Assembly: GCA_019915015.1 (NCBI GenBank)
Contig: JAHBBC010000024.1
Span: forward strand, 496,001 to 560,000
DNA length: 64,000 bases
Source of the DNA: Auriscalpium vulgare
Taxonomy: Eukaryota > Basidiomycota > Agaricomycetes > Russulales > Auriscalpiaceae
Direction: 5' to 3'
Shown: positions 21,701 through 33,162 of the stretch, piece after piece
Layout of the letters: the number at the start of each line of letters is the position of its first letter
How positions within the stretch are numbered: position 1 is the first letter of the stretch
Notes under the pieces: model-generated
Database searches by the model: none
Seen by the model: the letters and a program-made list of their open reading frames with translations, nothing else
What the model was told of the DNA's origin: nothing
Program-made: the position numbers and the translations under genes

Positions 21701-22714
21701 CGGGCGAAGTCACGCCGCCGCTGGCCTTCTATCGACAACAGGTCGCGCAGTTCGCGTTTTTTGTGCTGGGGAAGACAAAATGGGTGAGCGCTGTGAAAAA
21801 GACGGAGCGCCCGCCATACTGGAATCGGGCATGTATGAAGTCCACGGCGCAAAAGTGGGGTGGCGACTTACCACAGACTGTTCCACGACAAGTCCCGAGG
21901 GCTTGACGCCCCGGAAGAGGAGATAGACTATCTCCTGCACGAGTGTATTCCAACCGTTATACATAGCGTCGGTCGATGCATTAGAAGCGATGGTCAGGAT
22001 TAGATCGAGGAAATGGGTATCCGACAGCGAGCGAATGAGCTTGTTCTGGAGGGACGCAAATTCAGCTTGGTCAGAGCTTAGGTACACGTTGGCGGGAAGG
22101 TCGCGGATGAACGCCAGGTTCCGCACAAGGTGGAGGATGACGTTCACGATCTGGACATCGCGCTCCTTCCTCTCTTTGACGTCCTTCGCGAGACATGGTA
22201 CCGCGATGTTGAAGAGCGCCTGGAGGACGTTGGATCGGAGGAGGGCGGCTTTGTAGTGGAGATGGCTCTGCAATAGCTGGGTGTAGTCTGTACGCGCGTC
22301 CAGCTCGTCGTCCAGCTCCTTCAGCTCCTCCGCCATATCGATCGGCCAGGTCATCGCGGTGATGAGGTCCGCGCAGGCTATTGCGCGCTTGTCCTCGAAG
22401 TGGCCCTTGCCGGCGGTCTCGAGTAGGATGGGGACGAGGTCGTTGGGGAGCACGCGGGTGGCCCAGAAAATGCGCGCGACGGTGCGCTCGTCGTCGGTGT
22501 CGTCCTTCCTCCAGTACCTCTTCAGATCCTTCAGACATCCGTAGCACTCGTCTCCAAGTCGGTACATGCCACGCTCGTAACCACCGAGAGCGTCGACGAC
22601 GTTCTGGATTGCGGGCTCCAGGATGGCGCGCCTCTGGGAATAGTAATCGCCGTCGTTGGAGCCATCGGACGAGAGGGAGATGGCGTCGTCGTCGTCGCCT
22701 TTCGGTGCTGCCAT
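18515..22714 (-). CDS. TOF1: Tof1/Timeless/Swi1 replication-fork protection factor (1199 aa)
   Basis: Nuclear fork-protection-complex protein. The family pairs with Csm3/Tipin, couples helicase to polymerase, supports checkpoint signalling and aids fork pausing. Ten exons (22714-21872, 21765-21381, 21316-21075, 20994-20661, 20589-20471, 20416-20270, 20208-20059, 20000-19520, 19460-19362, 19314-18515) give 1199 residues, close to the family norm. The N-terminal Timeless domain fills residues 1-280 (G-C-L-K-D-L-K-R-Y-W-R-K-D-D, R-T-V-A-R-I-F, H-L-V-R-N-L-A-F-I-R-D). The conserved middle reads LKDIKSERPKITEKDHLRLL and VAKWFLEFFL. The C-terminal third is acidic and basic low complexity and ends D-E-D-D-E-D-A. 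An Asp-Ala microsatellite lies in the last exon. Confidence 0.93.
18749..18840. repeat. coding microsatellite (Asp-Ala / Asp-Gly repeats)
   Basis: GCGTCG/GCATCT hexamers and CGTCCC repeats in the last exon of Tof1 encode nine consecutive Asp-Ala pairs followed by Gly-Asp repeats. The reading frame is preserved. The tract is likely to vary in length between isolates. Confidence 0.85.
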
Positions 22715-25003
22715 CGTGTAAGATGCTGGTGATGTGATAGATTGACAGCGAAGGCAGATGTGGACGACGTGGCGGACGACGAGGAGCGGCCGTGGTCAAC
22801 GCAGCCGTCACGCTCGGGCGCCTAACGCGCTTGGTCACGCTCTCGCCTGACCGTGACGCACCGTGGAAAGCAACGTCACGCCTGTCCTCCTGCATCACTC
22901 TCACACTGACCGTCTGCGGTCCGCCGTGGGTTCGAACAAAGATATCTCTGACACAGCGAAGTGTCCGCGCCCGCCTGCTGATGCTCGCTAAAGTCCTAAT
23001 ATCTACACTTTCCATGGCGACCTTCTGGTTCCTTGGGTCTTCGGGATTTTCCAGAGCCATCTCGGATGGCTGATCTCTATCAACCGCCGTTGAATCGAAT
23101 ATCAAGCCCCACACGGACCCTTTAGAAGATCTGTCAACGCCAACAGCTCGAGGCTAACACGCGCGCGAGTTCTTTCAAGCGCGACAGAATATCGAGTATG
23201 GCACTCGGGACGAGGTCCCTATCGGAAGCTGACCTCGGACGACGCACAAATACCCTTTAAGCGCGGCGTGACATGCTCTGCGCTGTCTGCATCTGCGAAC
23301 CTCGCTCTGGGATCTGAGAGTTACGACACGGAAGGCACCGACCACCGCCCGCGCCCCTCCGCGCCCTCATCATAATGAAAATCACGGCATCACTCTGGAC
23401 CGCGCTCGACCTTTCCGTAACGCAAGATTTACCTCTGCCCGCAGCGGTGCCCTCGCTGAGGTGACGTCGTTGCACGCTGCCGCAGGCATGTCGTCATCTT
23501 GCGGGCGAAAAGGCCCGTCCAGTGCCCGTCCGTCCTTCGCCGAAACAAATCCGAGTCCTCCCAGCAACGTCGCGCCCCTGCGCGCCAGGCGTCTGTCGGC
23601 CGCTGCGATGGACCTCGCTCCGTGCAGACGCTGGACGTGCGTATCATCTGATTTTTTGATCATGTCCGCCACCCTTGCTGACACAAAACCACTGTCTAAG
23701 ACAGTCACGGTCATCAATAGCCCCCGCTCTCCGAAGGCCAGCCACGCGTCCGACGGAAGGCACTTTCTCCTTAATCCGTCTTCTTGTTCGCCGGCCTGAT
23801 GGTGGCGACCGCGTATAGGCTCTGGGTGCGCGCTGGTGGGCCACAACTGCCCACAGGAGAGCTGCTTCGGCGGCCATTCCAGCCATTGTGAGGCTAGTGG
23901 CGAAGTTGTCGAGGGCGGTGTTGTGCGATCACCCCCTGTTTTGACGACGTATCTCCTTGCAGGCTCTGCATACCATTCTGCGCACTAGCGAGTGCCTGTC
24001 CAGGTCAGCCCTGCTTGGCGACCCCCGCCGCCGCAGTCGTTCACTGCGGGTGATCCGTGTCACTATGTGTCCTCTCCGCCCGTCTCTTGGTCCAAGCAAG
24101 CCGGCTGCCCGATCTTGGATTCCCGGTCCCGGAGCCAAACAACGGGCCGAGTGCGCGCTGCTGGGTCCGACGACCACGGCGTACTTTGTCTGCATGCCAA
24201 CTGCATGCCCTGCCCGCCGCGCGCCTGCTGCTCGTCGCGCGTACTACGTCCCCCTCTTGCTAGCGAGATGCGGCCCGACAATTGACCGTGCCTGCAGTTC
24301 GAACAGGACTGCGAGAAACAAGGGTGGTGCCCGGTGGCCCGTGGGCGTAACAGCTCGCTTCGCTTCGCTTCAGCGGGTACGTGCATAGATAACTGGATGC
24401 ATGGATGCACCCCTCTTGACAGTCCCACGTCGACGTCGACAAACGTTCGACGTTCGACGGGTGTCTCCCATGGTCATAAACACCCTGCATAGCAAATCAT
24501 CGGCCCACTAGTTGCAGTCCGACGGTCGTACGATTGGCCATTTGGATTTCTCCACGGCGACCACGCTCTCTCCCATTGGGGACGCAACGACCATTCAAAT
24601 GTCAATATCGCACCACGCTGCCTGTCTTCCACGCCCACCCAGGGCGATCTGGAAGCAGACCAGCCTAACTGTACGTCCAGCTTCGTTTGCGTAAATGCAG
24701 CACCGCCGCCGGATGACAGCCCGTCAGCAGGAAAACGTGTTACAGTCAAAGAGGCGTTGAAGGGGGCGTTGTGTCCGTCTGCGCATGATTGCCCGAAAGG
24801 TCTGGCGACGTGCACATGGCACAGGCAATTGCTTTGCGGACCGAGAACCGAAATACATGCCAATAAAATTAGTCTGTCGCGACGTGCCCATCCCCATACA
24901 ATCCGAATACTGGAACACATCACCGCTGCATCCAGCTGCCGGCGCCGGTGCCCTCGCACACCTGCAAAGCGATGCAGCAGACAAGCGACTCGGAGAACGC
25001 CCA
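22715..25003. other. no recognisable gene
   Basis: This holds the promoter of Tof1 (from 22715) and the 3' flank of the PBDC1 gene. Short frames on both strands (for example 23461-23799 plus, 24474-25004 minus) lack domains and conserved splice structure. GC content is lower than in the adjoining coding block. Confidence 0.45.
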
Positions 25004-26011
25004 CTACGAGGTGCTCTTCTTCTTCCCCGCTTTCTTCTTCTCTGCCTTCTCTTTCTCTAGCCGCGCTTCTTCCTTCGCGATCTCGTGCGCCTTGTCATTC
25101 AGACCCAGACGATTGCGGGCAATCTGGAACTTGGCGTTAAAACGGGGATATTGTGCGTGGGACCGGAGCGCATGCTCACCTCGATCGCGTAGAACTGAAA
25201 GCGAAAAGTTGAGGCGAACTGGTTAGTTTTCTCTCCTGAACGGAGAGAGCAGCTGATCGTACCTGTATTCGCGTCACTGTATTCGTGTAAGTGCTTATTT
25301 CCTCGAGCATCGCATAGTCTGCTCACCAAATATCGTATTCGTCTCGTTGTACTCCTTCGACGCGTCCGTCCGGATCAAGGATCCAAAGTTGTAATCCTGA
25401 ACTTTCTTCTCGTACCTGCAATCCGAACGGACCCCATCAGCTTCATCCCCACCCGTCCTGCCCCAGCGGCACCGACCAAGCCCGATCAGCACTCACGCGT
25501 TGATGAAGTTGCGCCAGCGCTCCTTGCCGTCCTTGCTCTTCATCCAGTCCTCATCAAGCTTCTCCAGTTTTTCGTGCGGCGCGGCGAACTCGGGGAACGT
25601 CTCCAGCGCGTGCTCGTAGATCTCGTCGTCGAACCTACAGGGCAACTGCTGAGCACGCTGCACAGGGAAATACCCAGGGCGGATGTGGGCTCACTTGGTC
25701 AGCCTGAGCTGGCGCGGGTGCACCTTCTCGAGCAGATTCCAATAGGTCTGTCGCAGGGCAGAGCGTGTGAGCTGCACAGCTCGCGCTGGGAGGTGGACGG
25801 CACTGTACCTGCGCCTGCTCGACCGCCTTCACCGCGAACCTGCCCGCCGCACACCGTCAACTTCCGCCGCCCGCCAGCAAGACACATCACGCACTGTTTC
25901 TCGACCTGTCGACCATGCGAGCCCGTGAGTATGCAGCACACGCTCGCGATGCCTACCGCCACACACCTCTTGGAGATTTTGCGCCTGGTTAGGGTCGAAT
26001 TTGCCTGCCAT
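25004..26011 (-). CDS. PBDC1 / YPL225W-like protein (171 aa)
   Basis: Small cytosolic protein of the PBDC1 family. The yeast member YPL225W has been described as a ribosome-associated chaperone for eEF1A; that function is carried over by homology only. Nine exons (26011-25967, 25905-25895, 25839-25809, 25747-25695, 25634-25497, 25415-25327, 25276-25263, 25194-25180, 25123-25004) give 171 residues. The protein reads as the family throughout: V-E-K-Q-F-A-V-K-A-V-E-Q-A-Q, T-Y-W-N-L-L-E-K-V, L-T-K-F-D-D-E-I-Y-E-H, D-Y-N-F-G-S-L-I-R-T-D, and F-Y-A-I-E-I-A-R-N-R-L-G. The tail is a lysine-rich helix ending K-K-K-S-T-S. Confidence 0.9.
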
Positions 26012-26206
26012 GCCTGCAGGTGGGTTTTGCTGTATTGCGGGGAGAGGTGATGTGCTGGCGGGTTGCAGCGGTGTGCGATGGAAGTGATGGGATGAGATGT
26101 TTTGCAGTCTGCGCATCATCTCAACGTGACCGGCCGGGAACAGCCGGCGCACTGTATAGTGATGGTATACTAGTAGTACTGATGCCGACGAACTGCGTCT
26201 GCAATC

Positions 26207-27516
26207 TCAAGGTGTATTATAGGCAGCTGCGTCTCTATCCACAATGTTCGTCTGCCCCATACGACCCGCAGTAATGTCTACCCCGAACTTCTTCAGCTTC
26301 TCAAAGTACTTTTGCACCCGGCTCGCGACCTGCCGCGGTGTGCGGTGCCCGCCCATCGCGCGCGATATTTTCGCCCACCGGTTCTTCTCACCGTCGGGGA
26401 TCTCGCCCATGAGCCGCTCGAGGAGGTGCTGCTCGGACACCGACCACGCCTGCTTGTACGTGTCGGGCCGCGGCTTGGCGCGCTTGCCCGGCGGCGGCGC
26501 GGCGTCTGGCTCTGGGGTGGGCGAGGACGGCCGTTTTGTTTTCGGAGGTGCGACTGACTTGGCCTTTTGTGGGACAGCCACGGGCTGAGCCTTGGGAGCA
26601 GTGCGCCGGCTGCGCGAGGGTGCAGCAGAGACAGGCGAAGCAGCAGCAGACTGCGCCGGCACCTCTGGCTCTTGGCTCGCGCTGCTCTTCCCGCCGCCCG
26701 TTTCCACCTCCGTCTCCGCCTCTACCTCTGCCCCCGCTCCCAGGTCGTCGTCGAGCGAGATGTCCACGAGAGCGCTCTCGTCCGCGAGGTCACGGCGCAC
26801 ATACACGCCGTCCGCGCGCGCATGCGGCAGCGTGAGCCCGCCCTCGCCAAAGCGCCGCCGGCGCAGCTCGCGGATCTTCGCGCGCTCGCGCTCCTTGCGG
26901 CGCTCCTCCGGCGTGGGCGCGGCCTCGCCGTCGGACGAGTCCGGCGACGGCACGAGCGCGGGCAGCACGGGGTCGAGGAGCGTGCGGCGCGCGTCGCGCA
27001 CGAGCAGTTGCAGCGGGGAAAGCGGCGCGCGCTGGGTGGGGGCGGGGTGCGCGCGTGCTTGGTGGGCGAGGTGCAGGTCGGCGGTAAGCGTGCGCAGAGG
27101 GGTGGGGTCTAGAGCGGGGTGAGCGGTGCGCGGGGAAGAGTAGTGGATGGGAATGACCTGCTCCTTTGAGGAGAGTCCAGTCGATGTCGTGCTGGACCTC
27201 GGATACTACGTCGAGCTCGCCGGTCAGGCGCAAAGGAGGGTCCTGGGGCCATGTTATGAGACAGAGACTCCACTTGGAAGAAGATATACGAGCGTACCTC
27301 AGTGCCAAGTGTCTCAAGAACGCTCTCCGGAATCTCCACAGCTTGCTCCCTGAGCTTTTGAAGCCGACTCACGTCTGATGCAGTACGGGAAAGCAGCGCC
27401 CTCTGCGACAGGATGTATTTCTCGAGCACCTCGAGTCTACAGAGTGCACGTCGATGTCAAGCCTGTGACACATCCGAGAAGTGTAGAGCTCACGTCTGTG
27501 AACGACTATCGTCCAT
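26207..27516 (-). CDS. Myb/SANT-domain protein, ZZZ3-like (382 aa)
   Basis: Nuclear DNA- or histone-associated protein with one C-terminal Myb-like domain at residues about 301-357 (W-S-V-S-E-Q-H-L-L-E-R-L, R-W-A-K-I-S-R-A-M-G-G, R-T-P-R-Q-V-A-S-R-V-Q-K-Y-F). This closely follows the Myb domain of animal ZZZ3, an ATAC histone-acetyltransferase subunit, especially in R-x-V-A-S-R-V-Q-K-Y-F. Exons are 27516-27494, 27436-27298, 27242-27158 and 27108-26207. The N-terminus has a helical segment (L-E-K-Y-I-L-S-Q-R-A-L-L-S-R-T). The middle is charged and disordered (Ser/Asp, Lys/Arg). The first exon codes for only 7.7 residues, so an upstream start would be hard to exclude. A decayed partial copy lies at 1-610. 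Confidence 0.8.
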
Positions 27517-28241
27517 CTGTGATTTGACATGGGTGAATTTGGAGACAGAGAGCTGTGCGGAGGAGATCGAAGAAGACGGGGACGGATGAAAAGTTGCGCA
27601 AAGGCCGTGACTTCTCCTGACTTCTCCGACAACTTGAGGGTCACGCTCGGGTGTCACAGACTCGGACTCCTCCCTCCCTTTGCTCCTCCCTTGGCAATGG
27701 CAACTGCTAACATCTCCGCATTGAAGTTGTCCGACTCGGACTCTCCGGCTGAGGTATGCACGCCATTCGTTTCAGGATGGACGCCCGAGCTACTAGCCGA
27801 CATCAATCCTTGCTCGGCCCTACGACTCGTACTCTCCAATGTTCTGTCCCAAAGGCACTGATACGACGTGTCAAAGCAGCATCTATTGCCTGTCTCCGAC
27901 GCGTCGCGCACTATATCGAGTAGTCGTCTTCGCTCAGTACTCAGGTCTCTCTTGTGCTGCGAGCTCGTCCGGATCGATATCCGCACCGCCCCGTCGTCGC
28001 CATGGCCAAGACGTGTTGCGCATCACAACGCGCTCGCACGTGAAGAGATCACAGCACAGCAATATAGACATACTCCGCACTCACTTAAATACCCCTCGGT
28101 TGATGTCGAGAATGCTCAACCACCGCATTATTACTTCGTTCCGACCTGGCGTCGTCGAGTTGATCTCATTTTTCAGCTTCAGCTTCAACTTTTGTGTTAC
28201 TTGCCTTCTTCTCATTCACGTTTTACCTCCCCGACTCAGCC
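27517..28241. promoter_or_regulatory. divergent promoter region between ZZZ3-like and HsbA-like genes
   Basis: The two flanking genes start away from each other, so this 725-base stretch must hold both promoters. On the HsbA side a TATA-like CTTAAATACC lies at 28084-28093. A pyrimidine-rich leader (28170-28240) runs up to the ATG, as is usual in strongly expressed basidiomycete genes. Confidence 0.5.
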
Positions 28242-28870
28242 ATGTTCAGCTTCCGCGTCCTCGCCTTTGTCACGTTTCTCGCCCAGTTTGCTTTTCTTGT
28301 CCAGGGAGGTATGTGCTCTTATGCTCTCCATTATTGGCCATTTTTTGACGATGCATATTGTCTTAGTGCCGCTCCGGTCTCGCCAGATCGGCAACCTTCA
28401 GTGCAATCTCGATAGGGCGGGCATTGTGCTGAGCCTCGCCGGAGCGAAGGGCACTGTGAGCGACCTGGCAACCTCGTTGGCGTGAGTCGCATCTGCATCA
28501 GTACGGAGCAAATGAACTAATTGTTCTTCACTCTGATAGTAACACCACGGATGCCTCGAATATCCAGACCGTTGCCAACGGCATCGCCGGCGCACAGGGC
28601 GCCATCGGCGTTATTGGCAAGGCTCTCATCACTGGGCAGACCGCGCCCGCGGACGCACGCACGCAAGTCGGGGGCAACCTGACGCAAGCAATCACGACGT
28701 TGGCGAACATCAAATCGTTCGTAGTCCTCAGTAACATCCTTATTGATATCGATTACTCAACGCTGGTTTGTAGGGATGATGCGGACACGTCTAGCAAGCT
28801 TGCGACGGCTGCGAAGCAGCTGAACGACTCGGCAACCGCCGGGGCCGGGGTTGTGTCGAACTGCAAGTAA
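28242..28870 (+). CDS. secreted HsbA-like (hydrophobic surface binding) protein, 151 aa
   Basis: Small secreted protein of the HsbA type. Exons are 28242-28308, 28367-28481, 28540-28716 and 28774-28870. The N-terminus is a clean signal peptide (MFSFRVLAFVTFLAQFAFLVQ). The mature part is an Ala/Thr/Gly/Asn-rich helical domain (A-G-I-V-L-S-L-A-G-A-K-G-T-V, N-I-Q-T-V-A-N-G-I-A-G-A-Q, A-I-T-T-L-A-N-I-K-S) with cysteines in L-Q-C-N-L and at S-N-C-K near the C-terminus. Characterised HsbA of Aspergillus binds hydrophobic surfaces and helps recruit cutinase; that role is inferred only. The third intron has a weak GTTCGT donor. The gene is the last one before the right inverted arm. Confidence 0.75.
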
Positions 28871-29204
28871 ATGTGGACAGCTGATAACTTATTTGTACTG
28901 TGAGATGGGATGTTCATGTACTCGCACGAAATGGAGTAATTGCGTTGTGGCTCACCTTATTATCCCATGTCGGAAGAACATCCCATCCGACGCTCTTCAA
29001 TTTGGGCCACTATCATCTCAGGGGTGCGCGGCATGAGTATCTCAAGTACGGCGTCGTGTTCTCGTCAGCGCCCATCTCCAGGTCATTTGGGGGTGATCGT
29101 GGCTTGCACTTCAATCGGAGGTTTGGGTCATGTCGGTTTCCGTCCGCGACGGGTCGCTCGTGCTTATGCAGCACTAAGTACGAAGGCTGAGGTGGTAGAG
29201 GGTG

Positions 29205-32200
29205 GTAATGTATGGTACATGCATATGTGTGGTAGAAAGACCGGCAAGCGTATCTTCTGCAATTCAGCCGCAACTTTGATTCTCAGAGTGATCGAACGAA
29301 GGCAGGGATCCCGATCCCAGGGGGTACCAGGACGCACTTCTCCCCGATGCTGGACTAAAGGCCATTGATGACGCTAGTGATGAGAGCAACGAAGCGCACT
29401 TAAGGCACGCCGAATAAACAGGTGCCTCAGACTGAAGTCATGGTGAGATATCTAGACGGGAAGGCTTACGGGTTAAAGAGCCCTCAGAGCGAGGCAAGAG
29501 TGAGCCCGGTCCTCGACAGACAGACTAGCTAGAACTTGCGGGTTACAGGGCAGTAAGATGCATGGCTATAGCGCACCCACAGCGTAATAGGCATTGGTGG
29601 GCAGCCGAATTTTGCTCAACATCATCGGGACTGCTAGACACATGTATCATGGAGGGTCGAAGCCGCACAATACGTTCTCCAGCCCGGGTTTAGATTAGAG
29701 AGATAAGGCGAGTAACTGAAACGACAACCGTCACAGAGAGGGGGACCGCCGCTATCGCTGGATCAGCCAGTAGCCTAGCACTGAGTGCAAAGATACACGC
29801 ATTGAATAAGCGTCGCAACCCGAGGCTTTGCTCGCGCTGCCAGCGTGTGGTATTCGAGGAAACCGAGCGCGCTAGGCTGAGACAGAGCAATGTACTCATC
29901 ATTGGGAAGTAGCAGACGCGCTCCCCGAGTTTGACTTCCCGGCTATCGAAAAAGGTGCCAGTTATTCAACTTTATGCAGACGGCTGAGATTGCGTAAAAT
30001 TGCATACTGTTCGATGAATATTGACGTCGTCTGTTGACCTTGAAGCCGGCCTCTGGGAGACTAGCTCATTGGGCTGGCGCAATAAGCAAACCACACAATA
30101 TTGTCGTCATCACAACTGTGTCATTCGTGCCCACATTGAAGAGTTCTGACACCAGGAAAATTGAATGATCAACAGGGAGACTGCGTAAGGGTTTCATTCG
30201 TCTAACAGGGAGACTGAGTAAGGGTTTCATTCGTCTACGATGGTCAATCCACTGTACGCAAAGTTCAGTTGCTACGTTGCGACACGCGACTGGACGCACG
30301 CACCTCCTCAGAGAGCTTCATGGATTCATAACCAACCAGATCTAATCGCGTGCTAGAGTACGACAGTGTCCGTACGGCGAAGGAGACGAGAAGGGTTGCG
30401 AGCGCTGTCCGGCAGGGGTTGTCTTGCTGGGACGCTTGACATATATAGAGCGACAATGTGGAACCCTGGAGTCTTGCAGTTTCGTTGTTATACGGTATGG
30501 GAGATGATGCAGGGAATGTTCCGAGTATCCGTGGCAGAAGGATGGACCTGGGTGGTGGTGGTGGTGGTGGTAGTTGGGAGCAAGTTGAAACGGCACTTAG
30601 AAAATGCGCTGCGCGGCGGTCCCGCACCTTTCTCTGCGACTCCGACTGTGGTTGTTCAGGGCATTTTTTTCTTCCTTTTTTCTGACATGTCGACTTCAAT
30701 TGTCGGCCTACCCAACGAAGTGCTGCACGATATACTTGGCCGACTCGACTACAAGGGCATCCTTTCCTTTCAGACAGTGAGCCTTTCAATGCTTCAAGCT
30801 TCATTACTCATGCACGGACGATCGAACGTGTCGCTGACCTTGGACCCGATATGACTAGACATGTAGGCAATTCAAGACCTTCGTGGATAGCGACTTGGAG
30901 CTGCAGTACACGATCAAGTTAGGTTCTCTTGCGATGTGCGAAGGCCCCGACGCCCGCTGCCTGGACGTCTCCGAGCGCCTGCAGCGCCTGCACGCGTACG
31001 AAGTTGCCCAAGGCAAAGCCACCATCGAGCTCGAGGAGCTGCCCTTCATCCCTGCTCTCGGTGACGACGTGGGAGATATTTTCACTTCCGTGACCACCTT
31101 GGTGTCAACGATCTCCGAGGATGATGGGCTGCGGGTGTGCGTCCAGCAGATGCCCTCCGTGGCGCGCGGAATTCAAGAGTGCCACTGGAGCCTTTGGTTC
31201 TGGGATCTCAGCTACAGCGTGGCCGCCGTTGACGCGTCGCAGGACCTGCTCGTACTGATGGCCGAGGACGCCGTGCTCCGCTTGCTCACGCTGTCAACGG
31301 GTGAGAGGCACCCGTCGACCGTTTTTGAGACTGGGATGCCCATGCCTTGGCGTATCGCTGCAGATGAATGTGAATTCGTCGAAGTGTTCGGCGACTTCTG
31401 TGCAGCCAAATTACACAGGACAGGTTCTGTCATCCTGTACACTTGGAATTGGAAAACCTGGACTGGACTGGCACGGATCGTACGTGCTTCGTATATCTAT
31501 GCTGCATCTGAATTCGTAATCGCTTTTTCTTAGCCCATTCCCCAGCCTCAGAAGTACAATTTCAGTCGGCTTACCTTCCTGAATGATGCCTACATTGCCG
31601 CTGTGGCCGATGACCTGGACGCCATCCTTGTTTATGGTTTCCGCTCCGAGGATGACGAGGAATGCATGCCGACGAAGTTCATGCTCCCCTCGATAGATCC
31701 CAGGCCGGCAGCGACGCTGATACCCTGCGCCGGCGTCTCGGGGGCGGCGCATGCAGGATACTTCCACCCCATCCCATCTGCACGCATGCTGTCTATCCAC
31801 ATATCTTCACTGGTGCGCTCGGGAATGAGTCCTTTGGACTCCGAGGAATTTCTCCTTATGATCCCGGTGGATACACTCCTCGCGCACCTATCGTTCTCTT
31901 GTCACCCCAACACCAAGGCGGCGGAGGTGCCATGGTCCAGCTGGGGACCTTTAGGCAGCCGTTTGGCACCAGTTCCGCTGGGAATTAACGAAACAATCGA
32001 AGTAGGGGTCAGTGCAATGCGCCTCGTGGTCGGGTCCGACACAGGCGATCATGTTACGGTTGCTGTGGCGGATTGTTGCCCCTTGCGCGTCGCGCAGGCG
32101 CGGTCGCGTGGGGCAAGCGTTGACGAGGTAGTCGATGTGGGCGATGGGTTGATGAAGACGATGCTTCCGTGCGTAGTCAAGGAAGTCGTGATGCCGTGGC

Positions 32201-33162
32201 TTGCTAGGAGAGCAGCATGCAAAGTGATTGTCTGTGAGGACCAGTTATTTGTGCTCAAAATGCAGGTGTGTCGTTTGTATGGCTGTGCGCGATGAGACGT
32301 GCTGAGCGACGTGGATCACAGGGTGGAATTCTTGAACCATCCGTTGCGAAGGCATGGGCATCCACGATCTGACGGGGATCCTGGCGAGGAAGACGGTTGA
32401 AGAGTCAAGCTTCAAGGAGATCGTGCAACTGGTCAGCAGCGGGCTACCTGTCCGACGCGGGTACCTCCGACCTCGCGGCGAAAGCTTCGTCAGTGCGTTG
32501 TCTGAACACGTTTGAAAGAAGAGGAATTTTCGGTATCCGGCATGCTTCCGTCCTGATGCGACGGACGGTCCGGTCACCGTCGGGTGGAAGTACTATAGCG
32601 ACTGTCGACGTAGATTTGTTCAACGGCTTAGAGAGCATGCAAATGAAACGCCAGCAAGTTGCAGTCGGGGACAGATGCTCGTCAGCCCGAACAGGCCTGG
32701 CTAACACCGATTGGATACTAAACGCCGACTGGGCGGATAGACGCCCACCGGCCTTCAATCTGCAACTCACTGCACGCACTGGCGCGACAGCTCTTGTTTG
32801 AAGTTGTCGACATTCGTCTCCGTGGAGGTCGCAGCCTTCTAACCGATGCCTTTCTCCATTACGCCCGAGGCTTGTTCCTGGCCTTATACTTGCTACTTAT
32901 CTCTGTTGTATCTCGCGTCCGCCGCGTAGTAAGTTATCCTCGCTTCCGTTCAGTCATGCTCGTCGACCTGCCCAACGAAGTGCTGCATACGATCCTTGTC
33001 CAACTTGACTACAGAAGCATTCTTGCCTGTCAAACAGTCAGTCGCTCTTTTCTCCACCCCGCGTGCACATGAGCTAACGTTGCGATGTACCTTGGCATAG
33101 ACATGCAATCGGGTAAAAGCTCTGGTGGAAAGAACCTTGGAATTGCAGTACATCATCAAGCT
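29205..33162. repeat. right arm of the large inverted duplication
   Basis: Reverse-complement partner of 621-5085. It contains a non-coding spacer (29205-30686) with intermittent matches, a complete F-box gene (30687-32372), an intergenic stretch and the first exon plus start of exon 2 of the next F-box gene. Homology to the left arm stops at 33162 inside exon 2 of copy R2, whereas R2 itself continues intact. So this arm, not the left one, is the source-like side. Confidence 0.8.
30687..32372 (+). CDS. F-box family protein, intact (copy R1, 497 aa)
   Basis: Mirror paralogue of L1. Exons are 30687-30776, 30859-31479, 31534-32265 and 32322-32372, all phase 0. The F-box is GLPNEVLHDILGRLDYKGIL. 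Exon 2 continues without the usual mid-gene intron through D-L-L-V-L-M-A-E-D-A-V-L-R-L-L-T-L-S-T-G-E to W-N-W-K-T-W. Exon 3 runs to CEDQLFVLKMQ. Exon 4 codes for G-G-I-L-E-P-S-V-A-K-A-W-A-S-T-I. The L1 and R1 genes share a 272-base identical stretch (30846-31117 against 2666-2937) but differ at many positions on either side. Exon 3 here starts with P-I-P-Q-P-Q-K-Y-N, which L1 lacks. Confidence 0.85.

Noticed and set aside
22918..22945. GGTTCGAAC-like T-loop sequence suggesting a tRNA gene
   Set aside because: No acceptor stem, D-arm or anticodon arm can be folded around it.
23461..23799. 112-codon frame on plus between Tof1 and the PBDC1 gene
   Set aside because: No motif is visible and the opposite strand has a longer overlapping frame. 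Coding status is not supported.
26207..27516. SWC4/DMAP1 identity for the Myb-domain gene
   Set aside because: The single Myb domain lies at the extreme C-terminus with the R-x-V-A-S-R-V-Q-K-Y-F phrase of ZZZ3. The DMAP1 domain organisation is absent.
29033..29270. Possible Ty1/copia RNase H remnant (A-L-S-T-K-A-E, Y-L-K-Y-G-V-V-F)
   Set aside because: The resemblance to the copia phrases is spread over different frames and covers only a few residues. No reverse transcriptase, integrase or LTR could be found nearby.
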